Of a stretch of 50,316 bases of DNA, positions 22,736 to 31,226 are shown piece after piece. Position 1 is the first letter of the stretch. Each line of letters begins with the position of its first letter. The position numbers were made by a program, and so were the translations under genes. The notes under the pieces are model-generated. The model worked only from the letters and a program-made list of their open reading frames with translations, had not been told where the DNA came from and searched no databases. The DNA is from a virus: the IMG/VR virus record IMGVR_UViG_3300032246_001342, positions 1 to 50,316 of that record; one strand, written 5' to 3'.

Positions 22736-23248
22736 CTATTGGTGATCGTTTTCGCGCCGATTGGTTATCGGGTTTGAATTTTCAACCACGACCACACGTT
22801 GCGGCGGGTTGTCTTCGCTGATTGAGACTTGCAACGGCGCGGTCGTTCCGATCACTTTCACCCGCTGGGCGGCGGAATCTTCCGCATCATCGCCGAGTTT
22901 GACCAAGGCTTCACGCATGAACGCCGGAATCGGAATACCGAGTTTGCCCGCATTTTCGAAGATGCTCAAACCTTCCGGGACGATGTAAAACAAACTCACG
23001 AACAACGCGAGCGGAACCGTCGGGATGAACGGATCGACGACCGCCGCGAACGCGACAATCAACAACACACCCATTTTTTTTGTGACGCCACGCCATGACG
23101 CCGACGAACTCATTTGCTTTGTCCCGAAAGCGATCAATAAACCCATGATGGTATCGAGCACCATCGACGCCATCAACACGTAAAGAGCGGGCGCGGCAGA
23201 TTGGAAATCTTGCCGAGCCATTGTCATGAATTGGTTCATGGCTTCCAA
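22736..23248 (-). CDS. Holin (phi29-like/toxin-secretion holin family)
   Basis: A 170-residue membrane protein. Hydrophobic segments lie at about 19-43 (ALYVLMASMVLDTIMGLLIA) and 55-95 (GVLLIVAFAAVVDPFIP, ALFVSLFYIVPEG), with the family-typical EGLSIFENAGKLGIPIP after the last. It should make holes in the inner membrane to release the endolysin encoded directly upstream. TTG at 23248 has AAGGA 9 bases before it; ATG at 23239 is an alternative start. A long charged C-terminal tail may control timing. Confidence 0.83.
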   Translation of the reverse strand: MEAMNQFMTMARQDFQSAAPALYVLMASMVLDTIMGLLIAFGTKQMSSSASWRGVTKKMGVLLIVAFAAVVDPFIPTVPLALFVSLFYIVPEGLSIFENAGKLGIPIPAFMREALVKLGDDAEDSAAQRVKVIGTTAPLQVSISEDNPPQRVVVVENSNPITNRRENDHQ

Positions 23249-23803
23249 TTAAAGGCGTCCTTCCTTGGCCCATTTGCGAATCGTTTCGTCGGCGATTTCA
23301 AAATGCATCCCGTCTTCGGTCGGAAATTCCGCGCCCCACCACCAACCGGCTTTGTGAAAAAACGGATACAACCGCATCAACCCGACTTGGACAAAGCCAT
23401 CGCCACGGGTGTCGAGTTTGCCGCCGACCGTCAAATCGACCGCAAAGCCCCACGAATGGTTGCTCCACGATTCGCCGCCTCGCACTTTTCGCGCGCATAA
23501 CATCCCGGCGGTTCCAAGGATGCCATAAAGGTCGGGATCGGCGGCCTTTACGTCGGCAAGAACACCGGCGAGTGATTCGACGGCGGCTTTGTGGCCTGTC
23601 ACCCGAAACGGTCCGACGGATTGGGTCACGATTTTTGCTTTGAGTCGCGGATTGGTGACCGGCCCGCAATCTTCGGCCTTTCGATCCGATGGCGCGCCGA
23701 ACAATTCCATGACGGTAGCTTGTCGGAGGTTAGTTAAACCGGTATTGATTGAGTCCGGCGTTGGCTCCGGGATCGTCTTCGTGAAACGTTCGGCGTTCGG
23801 CAT
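23249..23803 (-). CDS. Endolysin, M15 family L-Ala-D-Glu/VanY-type peptidase
   Basis: A 184-residue peptidase that should cut peptidoglycan stem peptides. Zinc and catalytic residues are visible in SNHSWGFAVD (H116, D123) and MHFEI (H167, E169); WWWGAEFPTEDG is also typical. No signal peptide; export depends on the holin. The ATG at 23803 follows GAGGTGG; an upstream in-frame ATG at 23893 would add 30 residues unlike the family. The 132 bases before it (23804-23935) hold no clear gene, promoter or terminator. Confidence 0.88.
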   Translation of the reverse strand: MPNAERFTKTIPEPTPDSINTGLTNLRQATVMELFGAPSDRKAEDCGPVTNPRLKAKIVTQSVGPFRVTGHKAAVESLAGVLADVKAADPDLYGILGTAGMLCARKVRGGESWSNHSWGFAVDLTVGGKLDTRGDGFVQVGLMRLYPFFHKAGWWWGAEFPTEDGMHFEIADETIRKWAKEGRL

Positions 23804-23935
23804 AGTTTCCCACCTCAACGACGCCTCGACCAATCCGAGCGGGGCTTCCGGCTCCGGTTTCGCGGAGCAAGCGCGGACATGAAGGGGAACCATCCACCCC
23901 GCTCGAATTGTCGTTGGTCGCCGTCGGTCGAAAGT

Positions 23936-24550
23936 CTACTCGGTACCTTCCGATTCGATTGTGTCGAAGACCGCGCCCGCCGCAAAATCGCGCATCGACC
24001 GGAACCCGTCAACACGGACACGCCGGTTTTCGGCGGTTGGGCTGACCTGTGACGCCCTCGTTGACGGTTGCGCGGGTTTTGGCGCGTCGTCGTCCGCCAA
24101 GTGGCGGAAACGGGCGCGAATTGCGTCGATTTGCGCCCGCCGTTCGGCGCGCTCGGCTTCTTGCTCTTCCGGCGTGAGTGATTCCCACCGTTCGCGTTCG
24201 GCTTCCTCTTCGAGCCGTTTCATTTCCGCCTCTTCACGGAGTTTTGCGAGGCGCGCTTTGTTGATCCGTTTTTCACGGATCATCCGAGCATGTTCGATGA
24301 TTTGGCACGGAGCCGGAAACCATTCGTTCGACTTCATGTACGACAACAAAGCGGGCATGATGTCGTCGGCTTCGACGCCCGCATCCGAAAGGACGAATGA
24401 CCAAATCGCGGTGTCGTCGGATTGAAGCGATTCCGGCCCTTTCCGCAACGTCCGCCGAGCGACGACGAGCATTTTCCCGGTTTCGATTTCCGGGATGCCA
24501 GTCGAAACTAAAACCGACCCGCCGGTTTTTTCGGGTGTGTTATCCGCCAT
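23936..24550 (-). CDS. Helicase-loader-like replication protein
   Basis: A 204-residue protein. Residues about 50-95 (DDIMPALLSYMKSNEWFPAP then EHARMIRE) resemble the G39P-like helicase-loader domain, in which a tryptophan/phenylalanine-proline pair closes a helical bundle. The rest is a long charged helix and a variable tail. It overlaps the initiator gene by 11 bases, as in phage initiator-loader pairs such as lambda O-P. No phage replicative helicase is seen, so it would load the host one. Family is inferred. Confidence 0.6.
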   Translation of the reverse strand: MADNTPEKTGGSVLVSTGIPEIETGKMLVVARRTLRKGPESLQSDDTAIWSFVLSDAGVEADDIMPALLSYMKSNEWFPAPCQIIEHARMIREKRINKARLAKLREEAEMKRLEEEAERERWESLTPEEQEAERAERRAQIDAIRARFRHLADDDAPKPAQPSTRASQVSPTAENRRVRVDGFRSMRDFAAGAVFDTIESEGTE

Positions 24551-25553
24551 TGGTCAAACCTTCCGTGATCCGTGCGAGTTCGTCGATTGCCGATTCATTC
24601 CGCCGAGGTTGATTTCCACGGGCGTCGATTTGGGATTGTGTCACGGCAACACGGGCGAGTTTGGATTTTGTGACTGTCCAACGTGGTTCGTAATGCCCGA
24701 TTTGTTGACGGATCGACGCGACCGGGTCACCGCTTCCATATTTGGCCTTTTTGTCGGCGGCGTGGAATTCTTGCCAATTGGTGACCATGTCGCGAATCGC
24801 GTCGTCGTGCGGAGCGATTTCCCGGAGCCGGGCGATGAGTCCTGTCACACGGTCGAGTGTCGCGGGTCGGCTGGCGCGGTTGTATTTCGGGATCGAAGCA
24901 ATGGCGCGCCCAATGAACGGGACGAGTTCGTCGGTCGCGTTTTCCCAATAATCCGGGACCGGTTCCTTTGATGGTTCATCATCGCGCGGGTCGGTATTAC
25001 TACTATCATAAGTAGTATATAGAGCCGGGCCTTTTACCGTAAGATCGGCGGGTTTTACGGTAACGGACGCCGGACCATTCTCGTTTACCGTAAGATCGGC
25101 GGGTTTTACGGTAATTCCATTTGGTTTGAATTCGGGTGTTTTTGGGCGTTTCGGCGCGCGTTTCCGAAGGCCATACCGGTCGCGGGCGAATTTCCACAAC
25201 ATCGACGGTTCACGTTCGCCGGATTCCGGGTTCGGATAAATGGCGCGCATCATGTGCAATTCTTGGAACGATTGCGTGTCGAACCAATCCCGGATGCGAA
25301 CGAATCGTTCGTCGTCGATTTCGTACGATTCCAACACGCCACACCGCACGAGCGACGCGAGGGCGATTTCGACGTCGGCGACCGACGCGCGGCCCGGTAC
25401 GACGTTCATCGCCCACCAACCCGGCGTGGCCTTCAATCGACCGTAATCGTCACAAGCGGTATGCGCCCATGTGTACATCAAACAAGCGAGGGCGGAAGCG
25501 TCGGCGAGCCGGTCGTCGATCCGCATGGCGGCTTTGATCACCGCGCTATTCAT
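24540..25553 (-). CDS. Replication initiator-like protein with internal origin
   Basis: A 337-residue protein. The N-terminal part (DDRLADASALACLMYTWAHT, later ALASLVRCGVLESYEI) looks like the winged-helix domain of phage replication initiators. In the middle the peptide VKPADLTV occurs twice 17 residues apart, because the DNA there carries two identical 31-base units of the TTAC inverted repeat; next to it is an AT-rich tract. This mirrors lambda O, whose gene holds ori. The C-terminal half has a helical segment (RVTGLIARLREIAPHDDAIR). Helicase-loader-like gene follows. Confidence 0.68.
   Translation of the reverse strand: MNSAVIKAAMRIDDRLADASALACLMYTWAHTACDDYGRLKATPGWWAMNVVPGRASVADVEIALASLVRCGVLESYEIDDERFVRIRDWFDTQSFQELHMMRAIYPNPESGEREPSMLWKFARDRYGLRKRAPKRPKTPEFKPNGITVKPADLTVNENGPASVTVKPADLTVKGPALYTTYDSSNTDPRDDEPSKEPVPDYWENATDELVPFIGRAIASIPKYNRASRPATLDRVTGLIARLREIAPHDDAIRDMVTNWQEFHAADKKAKYGSGDPVASIRQQIGHYEPRWTVTKSKLARVAVTQSQIDARGNQPRRNESAIDELARITEGLTNGG
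24994..25114. repeat. Candidate replication origin: doubled TTAC inverted repeats beside an AT-rich tract
   Basis: Two identical 31-base units (25033-25063 and 25084-25114) 51 bases apart, each containing TTACCGTAA and TTACGGTAA as an inverted repeat. To their left lies an AT-rich, partly palindromic tract, TACTACTATCATAAGTAGTA (24998-25017), the most AT-rich piece of the region and a likely DNA-unwinding element. All lie inside the initiator gene. Confidence 0.72.
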
Positions 25554-25642
25554 TTCGTTTTGGTTCCTTCATGTCGTTTCGTTTTGGTTGTGTCGTCGGC
25601 GACACCCGGCGCGCGTCTTGCCACACGGACCGGATTCGTCAT
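25550..25642 (-). CDS. Possible small basic peptide before the initiator gene
   Basis: A 30-residue frame starting MTNPVRVARRAPG whose stop overlaps the initiator ATG (ATGA). TATAAA stands directly before its ATG, so this may instead be the -10 box for the initiator gene. No ribosome-binding site. Doubtful as a gene, but the coupling pattern matches this genome. Confidence 0.35.
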   Translation of the reverse strand: MTNPVRVARRAPGVADDTTKTKRHEGTKTK

Positions 25643-25667
25643 TTTATAGCGGACCGGACCCGAAAGG

Positions 25668-27437
25668 CTACCGGCGACCATTTCGCGAAGCATTTGTCCG
25701 CTGGCTGATCAATGCGTGAGCTTCGCCCGCCGTCAATGACGGGTGTCGCGAAAGGTCGATCCCCATTCGGCGAAGGACGGCGATTTGTTTCTCGCTCGCC
25801 GTCGCTTGTTTCCAACGAGCGTCGCGAACGGCGAACATCCCCATGTTAGGCCATGAAGACACGAGGACCCGATCCGAATCCCGGAACGCTTGGGTGAGGT
25901 TGTTGGCGACCCGCAATTCAGGCCGAAGCGCATCGACACGGTTTTCGCCGTTCCGGTAATGCGTCACCATTCGCAAAACGTGATGACCGAGCACGTCTTT
26001 TTTGAGGTACGCCGTCCGGCGTCCTTTCCCGTCGTCGGATGGCCCGCAATCGAGCACGAATTCGCCGGGACTCATTTCGAGCCAACCAAACCGCGACGAC
26101 CGTTTGACCTCTTCCGGTACGACTGTTTGCGCCAACAAATCGACTTCGGAAATGAGACGCAAAATGTCTTGGAAATTACGCGGCTTGCGCGTTGCGATGG
26201 CACCGGCGCGCGCGCCCAAATCGTCCATCGCGTCGGCGGTCTCGGTGAGCGTTTTCCCTTGAAGGTCGAGCCGAGGCGGAAGCCCGAGCAACGCGGGAAC
26301 CGATGCGAGTTCGTGTTTTGCCGTGATGTCCACGACGTCGATCACGAAACAATCGGGTTTGCCCGATTCGGCGATTGCCGAGCGGCGAACATCCGGTCCC
26401 GCGTTTTCGAGGTGTTCGATGATGCCCGGAAGGACGCGCGTCCCACGTCCGACCATTTGGCAATAAAGGCCCCATGATTGCGTGGGTCGGAGCATCAACA
26501 CACACCCGACACTCGGTTCGTCGAAACCTTCGGTCAACACTTCCACGTTGCAAAGGACCGTCGTTGTCCCACGCCGGAACCGCTCCATGACGGCGCGCCG
26601 CGCGTCTTTGTCCATTGTTCCATCGACATGCTCGGATCGGATTCCGGCGGCGTTGAACATCGACGCCACATGTTCGGCGTGTTCAACACCGGTACAAAAC
26701 ACGATGGTTTTCCGGCCTTGCGCGATTTCGCGCCACGCGCTGACCGCCAATTCGTTTCGCTCTTCCGTGTCCACGGCTTGTTGCAATTCGGATTGGCTGA
26801 ATTCGCCACCTCGCGTTCGGATTCCCGAAAGGTCGAGCGACGTTTCGACACGGAACCCGCGAATGTCGCAAAGGTAACCATCCATGATGGCGCGACGGAG
26901 TTCGTACCGGTAAACCTCTTCCTCGAACACGGCGTCATGGTCGCCATAGAGCGGCTTGTTGTCGAGCCGTTTGGGTGTTGCCGTGACTCCGACCGTAAAG
27001 CAACGCCCGGAATATGCGCCGAGTGCCTCCATGACAATTTGGTAACTCTCGGCGATGGCGTGATGTGCTTCGTCGATGATCAACAAATCGGCGTTCGCGA
27101 TGGAATCAAGGCGCGCCGATCCTTTGCGCCCGACCGTTTGCACGGATGCGACGACCACGTCGTCCATTGGACCGGATCGGCGCGACGCCGCTTCGATCCC
27201 GACGTTGAGGCCATCGACGACCCGTTCGATTTTGTCTTTGGCTTGGTCGAGCAATTCTTCACGGTGAGCAAGGACGACGGCGCGACCAACGCCGCGCGCA
27301 AATTGTTCTTCGATGATCTTCGCGAACGTGACCGTCTTCCCGGTCCCGGTCGGCATGGTGAGCAACACACGGTCGTTCACACCGCGCGCGTTGTCCACGG
27401 CGTCCACGGCGTCGCGTTGGTATTGGCGAATTCTCAT
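25668..27437 (-). CDS. SF2 DEAH helicase
   Basis: A 589-residue helicase. Motif I MPTGTGKT (28-35), motif II DEAH (122-125), motif III VTATPKR (151-157) and motif VI QMVGRGTR (327-334) are all present, in the arrangement of UvsW/RAD25-like DNA helicases. It probably remodels forks or recombination intermediates together with the Sak4-like and RuvC-like proteins upstream. About 220 residues after motif VI form an uncharacterised C-terminal extension that ends with a helical segment. Confidence 0.9.
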   Translation of the reverse strand: MRIRQYQRDAVDAVDNARGVNDRVLLTMPTGTGKTVTFAKIIEEQFARGVGRAVVLAHREELLDQAKDKIERVVDGLNVGIEAASRRSGPMDDVVVASVQTVGRKGSARLDSIANADLLIIDEAHHAIAESYQIVMEALGAYSGRCFTVGVTATPKRLDNKPLYGDHDAVFEEEVYRYELRRAIMDGYLCDIRGFRVETSLDLSGIRTRGGEFSQSELQQAVDTEERNELAVSAWREIAQGRKTIVFCTGVEHAEHVASMFNAAGIRSEHVDGTMDKDARRAVMERFRRGTTTVLCNVEVLTEGFDEPSVGCVLMLRPTQSWGLYCQMVGRGTRVLPGIIEHLENAGPDVRRSAIAESGKPDCFVIDVVDITAKHELASVPALLGLPPRLDLQGKTLTETADAMDDLGARAGAIATRKPRNFQDILRLISEVDLLAQTVVPEEVKRSSRFGWLEMSPGEFVLDCGPSDDGKGRRTAYLKKDVLGHHVLRMVTHYRNGENRVDALRPELRVANNLTQAFRDSDRVLVSSWPNMGMFAVRDARWKQATASEKQIAVLRRMGIDLSRHPSLTAGEAHALISQRTNASRNGRR

Positions 27438-27703
27438 GATTCGAGTTCCTTTATTTGTTCCGCCAACGTTTCGACCGTTCGTTTCAATTTGGCGACGGAT
27501 TTTGGTCGTTTGGGAGCCGACGTTCGCGATTTCATGTAAGCGCGAAACGCGGTCGATTCGACCCGAATCGCGTTTCGGGCGAGTCGAGTGATACCGATTT
27601 CGTGGGCGATTTCGTAAGCGACCGTGCGGGAAACTTGCGCCAATCGTGCGATATCTTCAACGGTCAAATATTCCGGCGCGGTCGTGTCGATGATGATGTC
27701 CAT
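27434..27703 (-). CDS. Excisionase-like helix-turn-helix protein
   Basis: An 89-residue protein. EYLTVEDIARLAQVSRTVAY (residues 12-31) is a MerR/excisionase-type HTH, followed by a basic tail (RTSAPKRPKSVAKLKR) and a short coiled coil. No integrase accompanies it, so a role as a transcription or replication regulator is more likely than excision. ATGA overlap with the helicase; start 2 bases after the RuvC-like stop. Confidence 0.75.
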   Translation of the reverse strand: MDIIIDTTAPEYLTVEDIARLAQVSRTVAYEIAHEIGITRLARNAIRVESTAFRAYMKSRTSAPKRPKSVAKLKRTVETLAEQIKELES

Positions 27704-27705
27704 GT

Positions 27706-28212
27706 TTATTTGGCCCGCTTGTTCCGGGCGTTTTTGGGCGGCGTGGCAACCCGCAACCGATAGGCGTCGCGGGCGAATCGCATGATGCAAAACGCTTCCG
27801 CTTGGTTGTGGTCGGTGATGTGTGGCGCGGTGATCCGGCAATACCAAAGGGCCTTGGCTTTCCAATCTTCGCCCGGCGCATTGGCGAGGACCATTTTCCG
27901 CCATGCGTCAGGATCGACGAACCCGGTTTTCGATCCGACCAACACGGTCCGGCGAGGGTACGCGCGGCGAATCCGATCCATCCAAAGACGAGACGCCGAC
28001 CGAACAACGTGGTTTGAACCTCGGTACATCCGCGTCGGGCATTCGATGCAAACGACCACTCGGTCGGCGTCCCATTCTTCAAACGGCAACCCGCCCACCT
28101 CGTCGATCCGAGCGGTTCCGAACACCATCCGGTCGCCAAGATCGACGCAATACCCGCCCGCTTGCGCGGACGGGTCGATTCCGATGATTGCGAGCGGGCG
28201 GCGTGGTTTCAT
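27706..28212 (-). CDS. RuvC-like Holliday junction nuclease
   Basis: A 168-residue protein with the RNase H-fold signature of RuvC-type resolvases: IIGIDPSAQ (D13), CIECP (E57) and ITDHNQAEAF (D134, E139). These acidic residues should bind two metal ions. Resolves branched DNA before packaging. Coupled by ATGA to the Sak4-like gene. Confidence 0.82.
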   Translation of the reverse strand: MKPRRPLAIIGIDPSAQAGGYCVDLGDRMVFGTARIDEVGGLPFEEWDADRVVVCIECPTRMYRGSNHVVRSASRLWMDRIRRAYPRRTVLVGSKTGFVDPDAWRKMVLANAPGEDWKAKALWYCRITAPHITDHNQAEAFCIMRFARDAYRLRVATPPKNARNKRAK

Positions 28213-29702
28213 GGGATCAACGTACCTTGTGGGTTCTCGGCTTCGGCGATGGCGAGGTCGATGGAATCATCGTTCGCATCCGTGAGGAATTCAATCACCA
28301 TCGCGGCCCAACCCGAAGTGTTGACCGGGACACCAAACGCCGTTGCAAGGGCGACGCCGAATTTTTCCACGAGTTCGCCTTCGATGCGTCGGCGGTTGAA
28401 TTTGGCGGCGAGCAATTTGGTTTGGCCTTCCGATTGCGGATTGTCGAATTGTCGCGGGATCGGCATTTTGGAAACCTTGAATCCGAACGCCGTGTCCGTC
28501 GGTTCCGATTTGGGCGTTTCGCTTTGATGGCGCGCATACGTCCCGATTTGTTCGGCGACGGCGTCCGATTCGACAACGAGCAACACCGGTTCGGTTGGCG
28601 CGATTGGCGCGGTTGGCGGCGCATCGTCCGCACCTTCGACCGTGCCATCGGCTTTGGTCACGACACCGTTCGCGACGGCGACGTATGTCGGCTCGGCGGG
28701 TTCGGCTCCGGTGTTTTCACCATCGGGCAATTCAGGATCGGCGGGTTCGGCGTTTCCGACGAGCGCGACAACTTCCGCCGGTTTGGTGATCCCGCGCGTT
28801 TTGGCTTCCAAAACCACAAAACACCAATTCAATTCGTGGGCCTTCGATTGCGATTTCAACACCTCGAATTGCTCTTTCGTGAATTCGCATGTGTGCTTCA
28901 AATATGCCGTCGCGTCCTCCTGTTCCGTTTGCGTTGGCATGGTCGGCAATTTCCGGTCGAGGTACGACGTTTGCTTCATCGTGACCGCTGGTTCGGTTTG
29001 GCCCGAATTGAGCCAATCGACGATCTGGCGACCGAGTTTTGCCGTCGGTTTGTGAACAACCGCGCCGCCAAGAAACGCCATTCGCGTTTTCGAAACGATG
29101 AAATTGTTGTCGGCGTCCATGTCGCCAACCAAATCGAATTCGAACTCGATTCCTTCACGTTGAACCGGCGCGAGTCCGAGTTTTTGAACGGACGTTTTAC
29201 CTTTGTCGTCCTTCGTGACCTCGTACGCGGTCTTCGTTCGCATGGTGACGATCAAATGAGCCGGAAGGTCAAGGAGGGCGTTTACCAACCGATTGTGCAT
29301 CGGCGTAACTTCTCGCCATGCGTTGAACGATCCGCCGGATTGGTTGCGTTTCGCGAGTTTGTCGATCTGTTCGAGTGCGCCTTCATGTCCCATCCATGCG
29401 TGAGACAAAGAATCGACGATGACCGCGCCATATCCCTCGGACGCCGCCAATTCCAACGCCTGAACGTACGTGTCCGGGTTGTGATCAGGCAATTTCAAAT
29501 GGTCGATCCGGTCGTCTTGGTTGAAAATGTCCGCGTACCGGTCCGCCGATCCGCGTTCGGAGTCGATCACGAGGATTCGGCCCGGCGTGATTTCGCGGGC
29601 GATGGTCGTCGCCGTGTACGTTTTGCCGGACCCGGTTGGACCGACGAGGGCGATTCGTGCTTTGACCTTGGTTTTGGTCAATTTTTGAATGGTGAGTTTC
29701 AT
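28209..29702 (-). CDS. Sak4-like RecA-fold ATPase (single-strand annealing/recombination)
   Basis: A 497-residue protein. Walker A GPTGSGKT (21-28), Walker B AVIVDSLSH (93-101) and the short RecA core (about 250 residues) match the AAA_24/Sak4 family of phage recombinases. The remaining C-terminal half is an acidic, proline-rich linker and a helical domain specific to this phage. The ATG at 29702 has GGAG 11 bases upstream; the open frame continues upstream without family similarity. Confidence 0.82.
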   Translation of the reverse strand: MKLTIQKLTKTKVKARIALVGPTGSGKTYTATTIAREITPGRILVIDSERGSADRYADIFNQDDRIDHLKLPDHNPDTYVQALELAASEGYGAVIVDSLSHAWMGHEGALEQIDKLAKRNQSGGSFNAWREVTPMHNRLVNALLDLPAHLIVTMRTKTAYEVTKDDKGKTSVQKLGLAPVQREGIEFEFDLVGDMDADNNFIVSKTRMAFLGGAVVHKPTAKLGRQIVDWLNSGQTEPAVTMKQTSYLDRKLPTMPTQTEQEDATAYLKHTCEFTKEQFEVLKSQSKAHELNWCFVVLEAKTRGITKPAEVVALVGNAEPADPELPDGENTGAEPAEPTYVAVANGVVTKADGTVEGADDAPPTAPIAPTEPVLLVVESDAVAEQIGTYARHQSETPKSEPTDTAFGFKVSKMPIPRQFDNPQSEGQTKLLAAKFNRRRIEGELVEKFGVALATAFGVPVNTSGWAAMVIEFLTDANDDSIDLAIAEAENPQGTLIP

Positions 29703-29749
29703 TTGTGGGTTTGCTCCGCAATCCGCCGGACCATGTCCCGACGTCGCAT
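29699..29749 (-). CDS. Possible 16-residue leader before the Sak4-like gene
   Basis: A frame reading MRRRDMVRRIAEQTHK whose TGA overlaps the Sak4 ATG. Its ATG is only 4 bases from the candidate -10 box, perhaps too close for it to be transcribed. Recorded because the same coupling recurs elsewhere; weak. Confidence 0.22.
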   Translation of the reverse strand: MRRRDMVRRIAEQTHK

Positions 29750-29753
29750 CGCC

Positions 29754-29806
29754 ACGATACCACATCGTCCGGCCTGTTGACAAGCAATTCGCGGACGATG
29801 TATGAT
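29754..29806. promoter_or_regulatory. Divergent promoter pair sharing one -35 region
   Basis: Plus strand: TTGACA (29777-29782), 18 bases, TATGAT (29801-29806), ATG 6 bases on. Minus strand: TTGTCA (29783-29778), 18 bases, TATCGT (29759-29754). The two -35 boxes overlap in TTGACAA, so polymerase should serve only one direction at a time. No GTGTACA palindrome here. Confidence 0.7.
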
Positions 29807-29812
29807 GTTCGC

Positions 29813-30127
29813 ATGGCCCACAATGCCGGTTGGAATTTTGTCGATAAGGACGGCGACGAGGTCGTTTTGCAAGGTACCGAAGGTCGTCCGGTGTATTACA
29901 AAGCGAGCGACGCGCGTGGTTGGATGCATTGTTATTCAATTGTCCCGGACCAAAAAGGCCGGTATTGGGTTTGGACGTACAAGCCAGTCGGCAAAGGCGC
30001 ACGGAAGGGCGGATCGCGCGAATACATGATCGTCAAACCGCGATGGTTTCGCATCCGGCGCAAGGCCAAAAATTGCGCCGAACACCGGCTCGGATTGTTG
30101 CGGACGCCATACGAGGATCACCGATGA
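29813..30127 (+). CDS. Small basic protein of unknown function from a leaderless start
   Basis: A 104-residue protein starting MAHNAGWNFVDKDGDEVVL, 6 bases after the -10 box. Beta-rich first half, tryptophan-rich middle (YWVWTYKPVGKG), basic C-terminal half. First gene of a plus-strand operon. No family recognised. Confidence 0.7.
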   Translation: MAHNAGWNFVDKDGDEVVLQGTEGRPVYYKASDARGWMHCYSIVPDQKGRYWVWTYKPVGKGARKGGSREYMIVKPRWFRIRRKAKNCAEHRLGLLRTPYEDHR

Positions 30128-30429
30128 ACGCCATCGCCGCCGCCGCCATCGCTTCCGGCGTGACATTTGTCGCCATGTGGATTCGTTCGGTCGCGTTGCT
30201 TTGCCGCCTTCGCGAATCGGCATTGGAAGCCATGCAAGCCGACGAATACGCCGACCGATGCAATAAGGCCCGACGCGCGTCGAATCGCGAAAACGTGCGG
30301 TTGCATCGGTTGAACGACCACCTCGTGCGGATCGCCGAGGAATCGGTCGGTCGAATCCCGGACCAAATCGTCGCCGCGTCGCTTTACGCCGACATTGAAC
30401 GCGCCACGGCGCGGGAGTTCACCGAATAA
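30124..30429 (+). CDS. Small membrane-anchored protein of unknown function
   Basis: A 101-residue protein with one N-terminal membrane span (AIAAAAIASGVTFVAMWI) and a charged helical tail (RASNRENVRLHRLNDHL). The layout recalls an inner-membrane spanin, but it lies far from the holin and endolysin in the early operon, so exclusion or membrane anchoring is at least as likely. ATGA overlap with the previous gene. Confidence 0.68.
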   Translation: MNAIAAAAIASGVTFVAMWIRSVALLCRLRESALEAMQADEYADRCNKARRASNRENVRLHRLNDHLVRIAEESVGRIPDQIVAASLYADIERATAREFTE

Positions 30430-30768
30430 ATGACACCGCGAGGATTTCGGGATTTGTGCATCGCGCATCACAAGGCGCGCGCCGAAGCGGGCGACGTGAA
30501 TCCGTTGTTCTCGCCGGGTGAATCATTCGCCTTTGACCTCTTTCGGACGGTCCGTGACCAACCGAAATCGCCACTCCGAACGGTCCTCGCGACCGTTCTC
30601 GACCCTGATCAAACGCAAACCGCCCTCGACGTTGTTCGATGTCGGGTTGCCGCCCTTGAACTCGCGGGAACATGCGACCGCGACATTCTCGACGATTGGC
30701 ACGGCGTGGAATCCACGCTCGCCGCTTTGCATGAACTCTTAACCGGATGCCCGGAGCAAACACAATGA
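30430..30768 (+). CDS. Small acidic protein of unknown function
   Basis: A 112-residue helical protein starting MTPRGFRDLCIAHHKARAEA directly after the previous stop. The C-terminal half is acidic (CDRDILDDWHGVESTL). Stop overlaps the next ATG. No family recognised. Confidence 0.66.
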   Translation: MTPRGFRDLCIAHHKARAEAGDVNPLFSPGESFAFDLFRTVRDQPKSPLRTVLATVLDPDQTQTALDVVRCRVAALELAGTCDRDILDDWHGVESTLAALHELLTGCPEQTQ

Positions 30769-31220
30769 GCAACACACAAGACGACAACGGCGCGCCGAAA
30801 GGCCCGACCCAAGAACAAATCGACGAATCCATCGCGCGCCTTGCGATGGCAGGGAACACCGAAGAAGGACCGTCCGCCGAAACCATTTCGTCGGTCGAAG
30901 ACCACATCATCGACGCCGTGAACCTCGTCGGACCGACGATTTTCCTCCAATTGGTCGCGGGAATGCTTGGGACCGCTCTCCAAAGCGCGTACGCCTCCAT
31001 CAACCAACAAGCGGCGGACGCCGATCCGCGTGATGTCCAATTGATGATCGCGAAAGCAAACCAATTTGGACACGCCTCGAACGTGATCGGCGTCGCCGCG
31101 TCGATCCTTGACGGTATGGGTTTGATGCTCCACAAAACGGCAAACCCGACGCCCGAATCGGGATCGGTCAACATCCCGGTCGAAACCGACGAGGACACGA
31201 CGCCGGAGGTTCAAAACTAA
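30765..31220 (+). CDS. Acidic helical protein of unknown function
   Basis: A 151-residue protein starting MSNTQDDNGAPKG. A central hydrophobic helix pair (AVNLVGPTIFLQLVAGMLGT and VIGVAASILDGMGLMLH) may pack against itself or the membrane; both ends are acidic. The ATG at 30765 overlaps the preceding stop and is preferred over 30747. Function unknown. Confidence 0.68.
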   Translation: MSNTQDDNGAPKGPTQEQIDESIARLAMAGNTEEGPSAETISSVEDHIIDAVNLVGPTIFLQLVAGMLGTALQSAYASINQQAADADPRDVQLMIAKANQFGHASNVIGVAASILDGMGLMLHKTANPTPESGSVNIPVETDEDTTPEVQN

Positions 31221-31226
31221 ATCGAC

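Noticed and set aside
23804-23935. N-terminal extension of the endolysin or a separate small gene
   Set aside because: The frame has no family features and a poor start context; no clear promoter or terminator either.
26478-27539. A 353-codon plus-strand open frame opposite the SF2 helicase
   Set aside because: The minus strand carries all helicase motifs; the plus frame has none and spans a gene border.
27434-27703. Excisionase as evidence for a temperate phage
   Set aside because: No integrase, attachment site or classical repressor was found; the HTH type is also common in other regulators.
28188-29780. A 530-codon plus-strand open frame opposite the Sak4-like gene
   Set aside because: It is antisense to a gene with clear Walker motifs, is rich in Arg, Phe and Asp in the way of shadow frames, and has no ribosome site or family likeness.
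30124-30429. Inner-membrane spanin
   Set aside because: The topology fits, but the gene is in the early operon, far from holin and endolysin, and no outer-membrane lipoprotein partner is seen.
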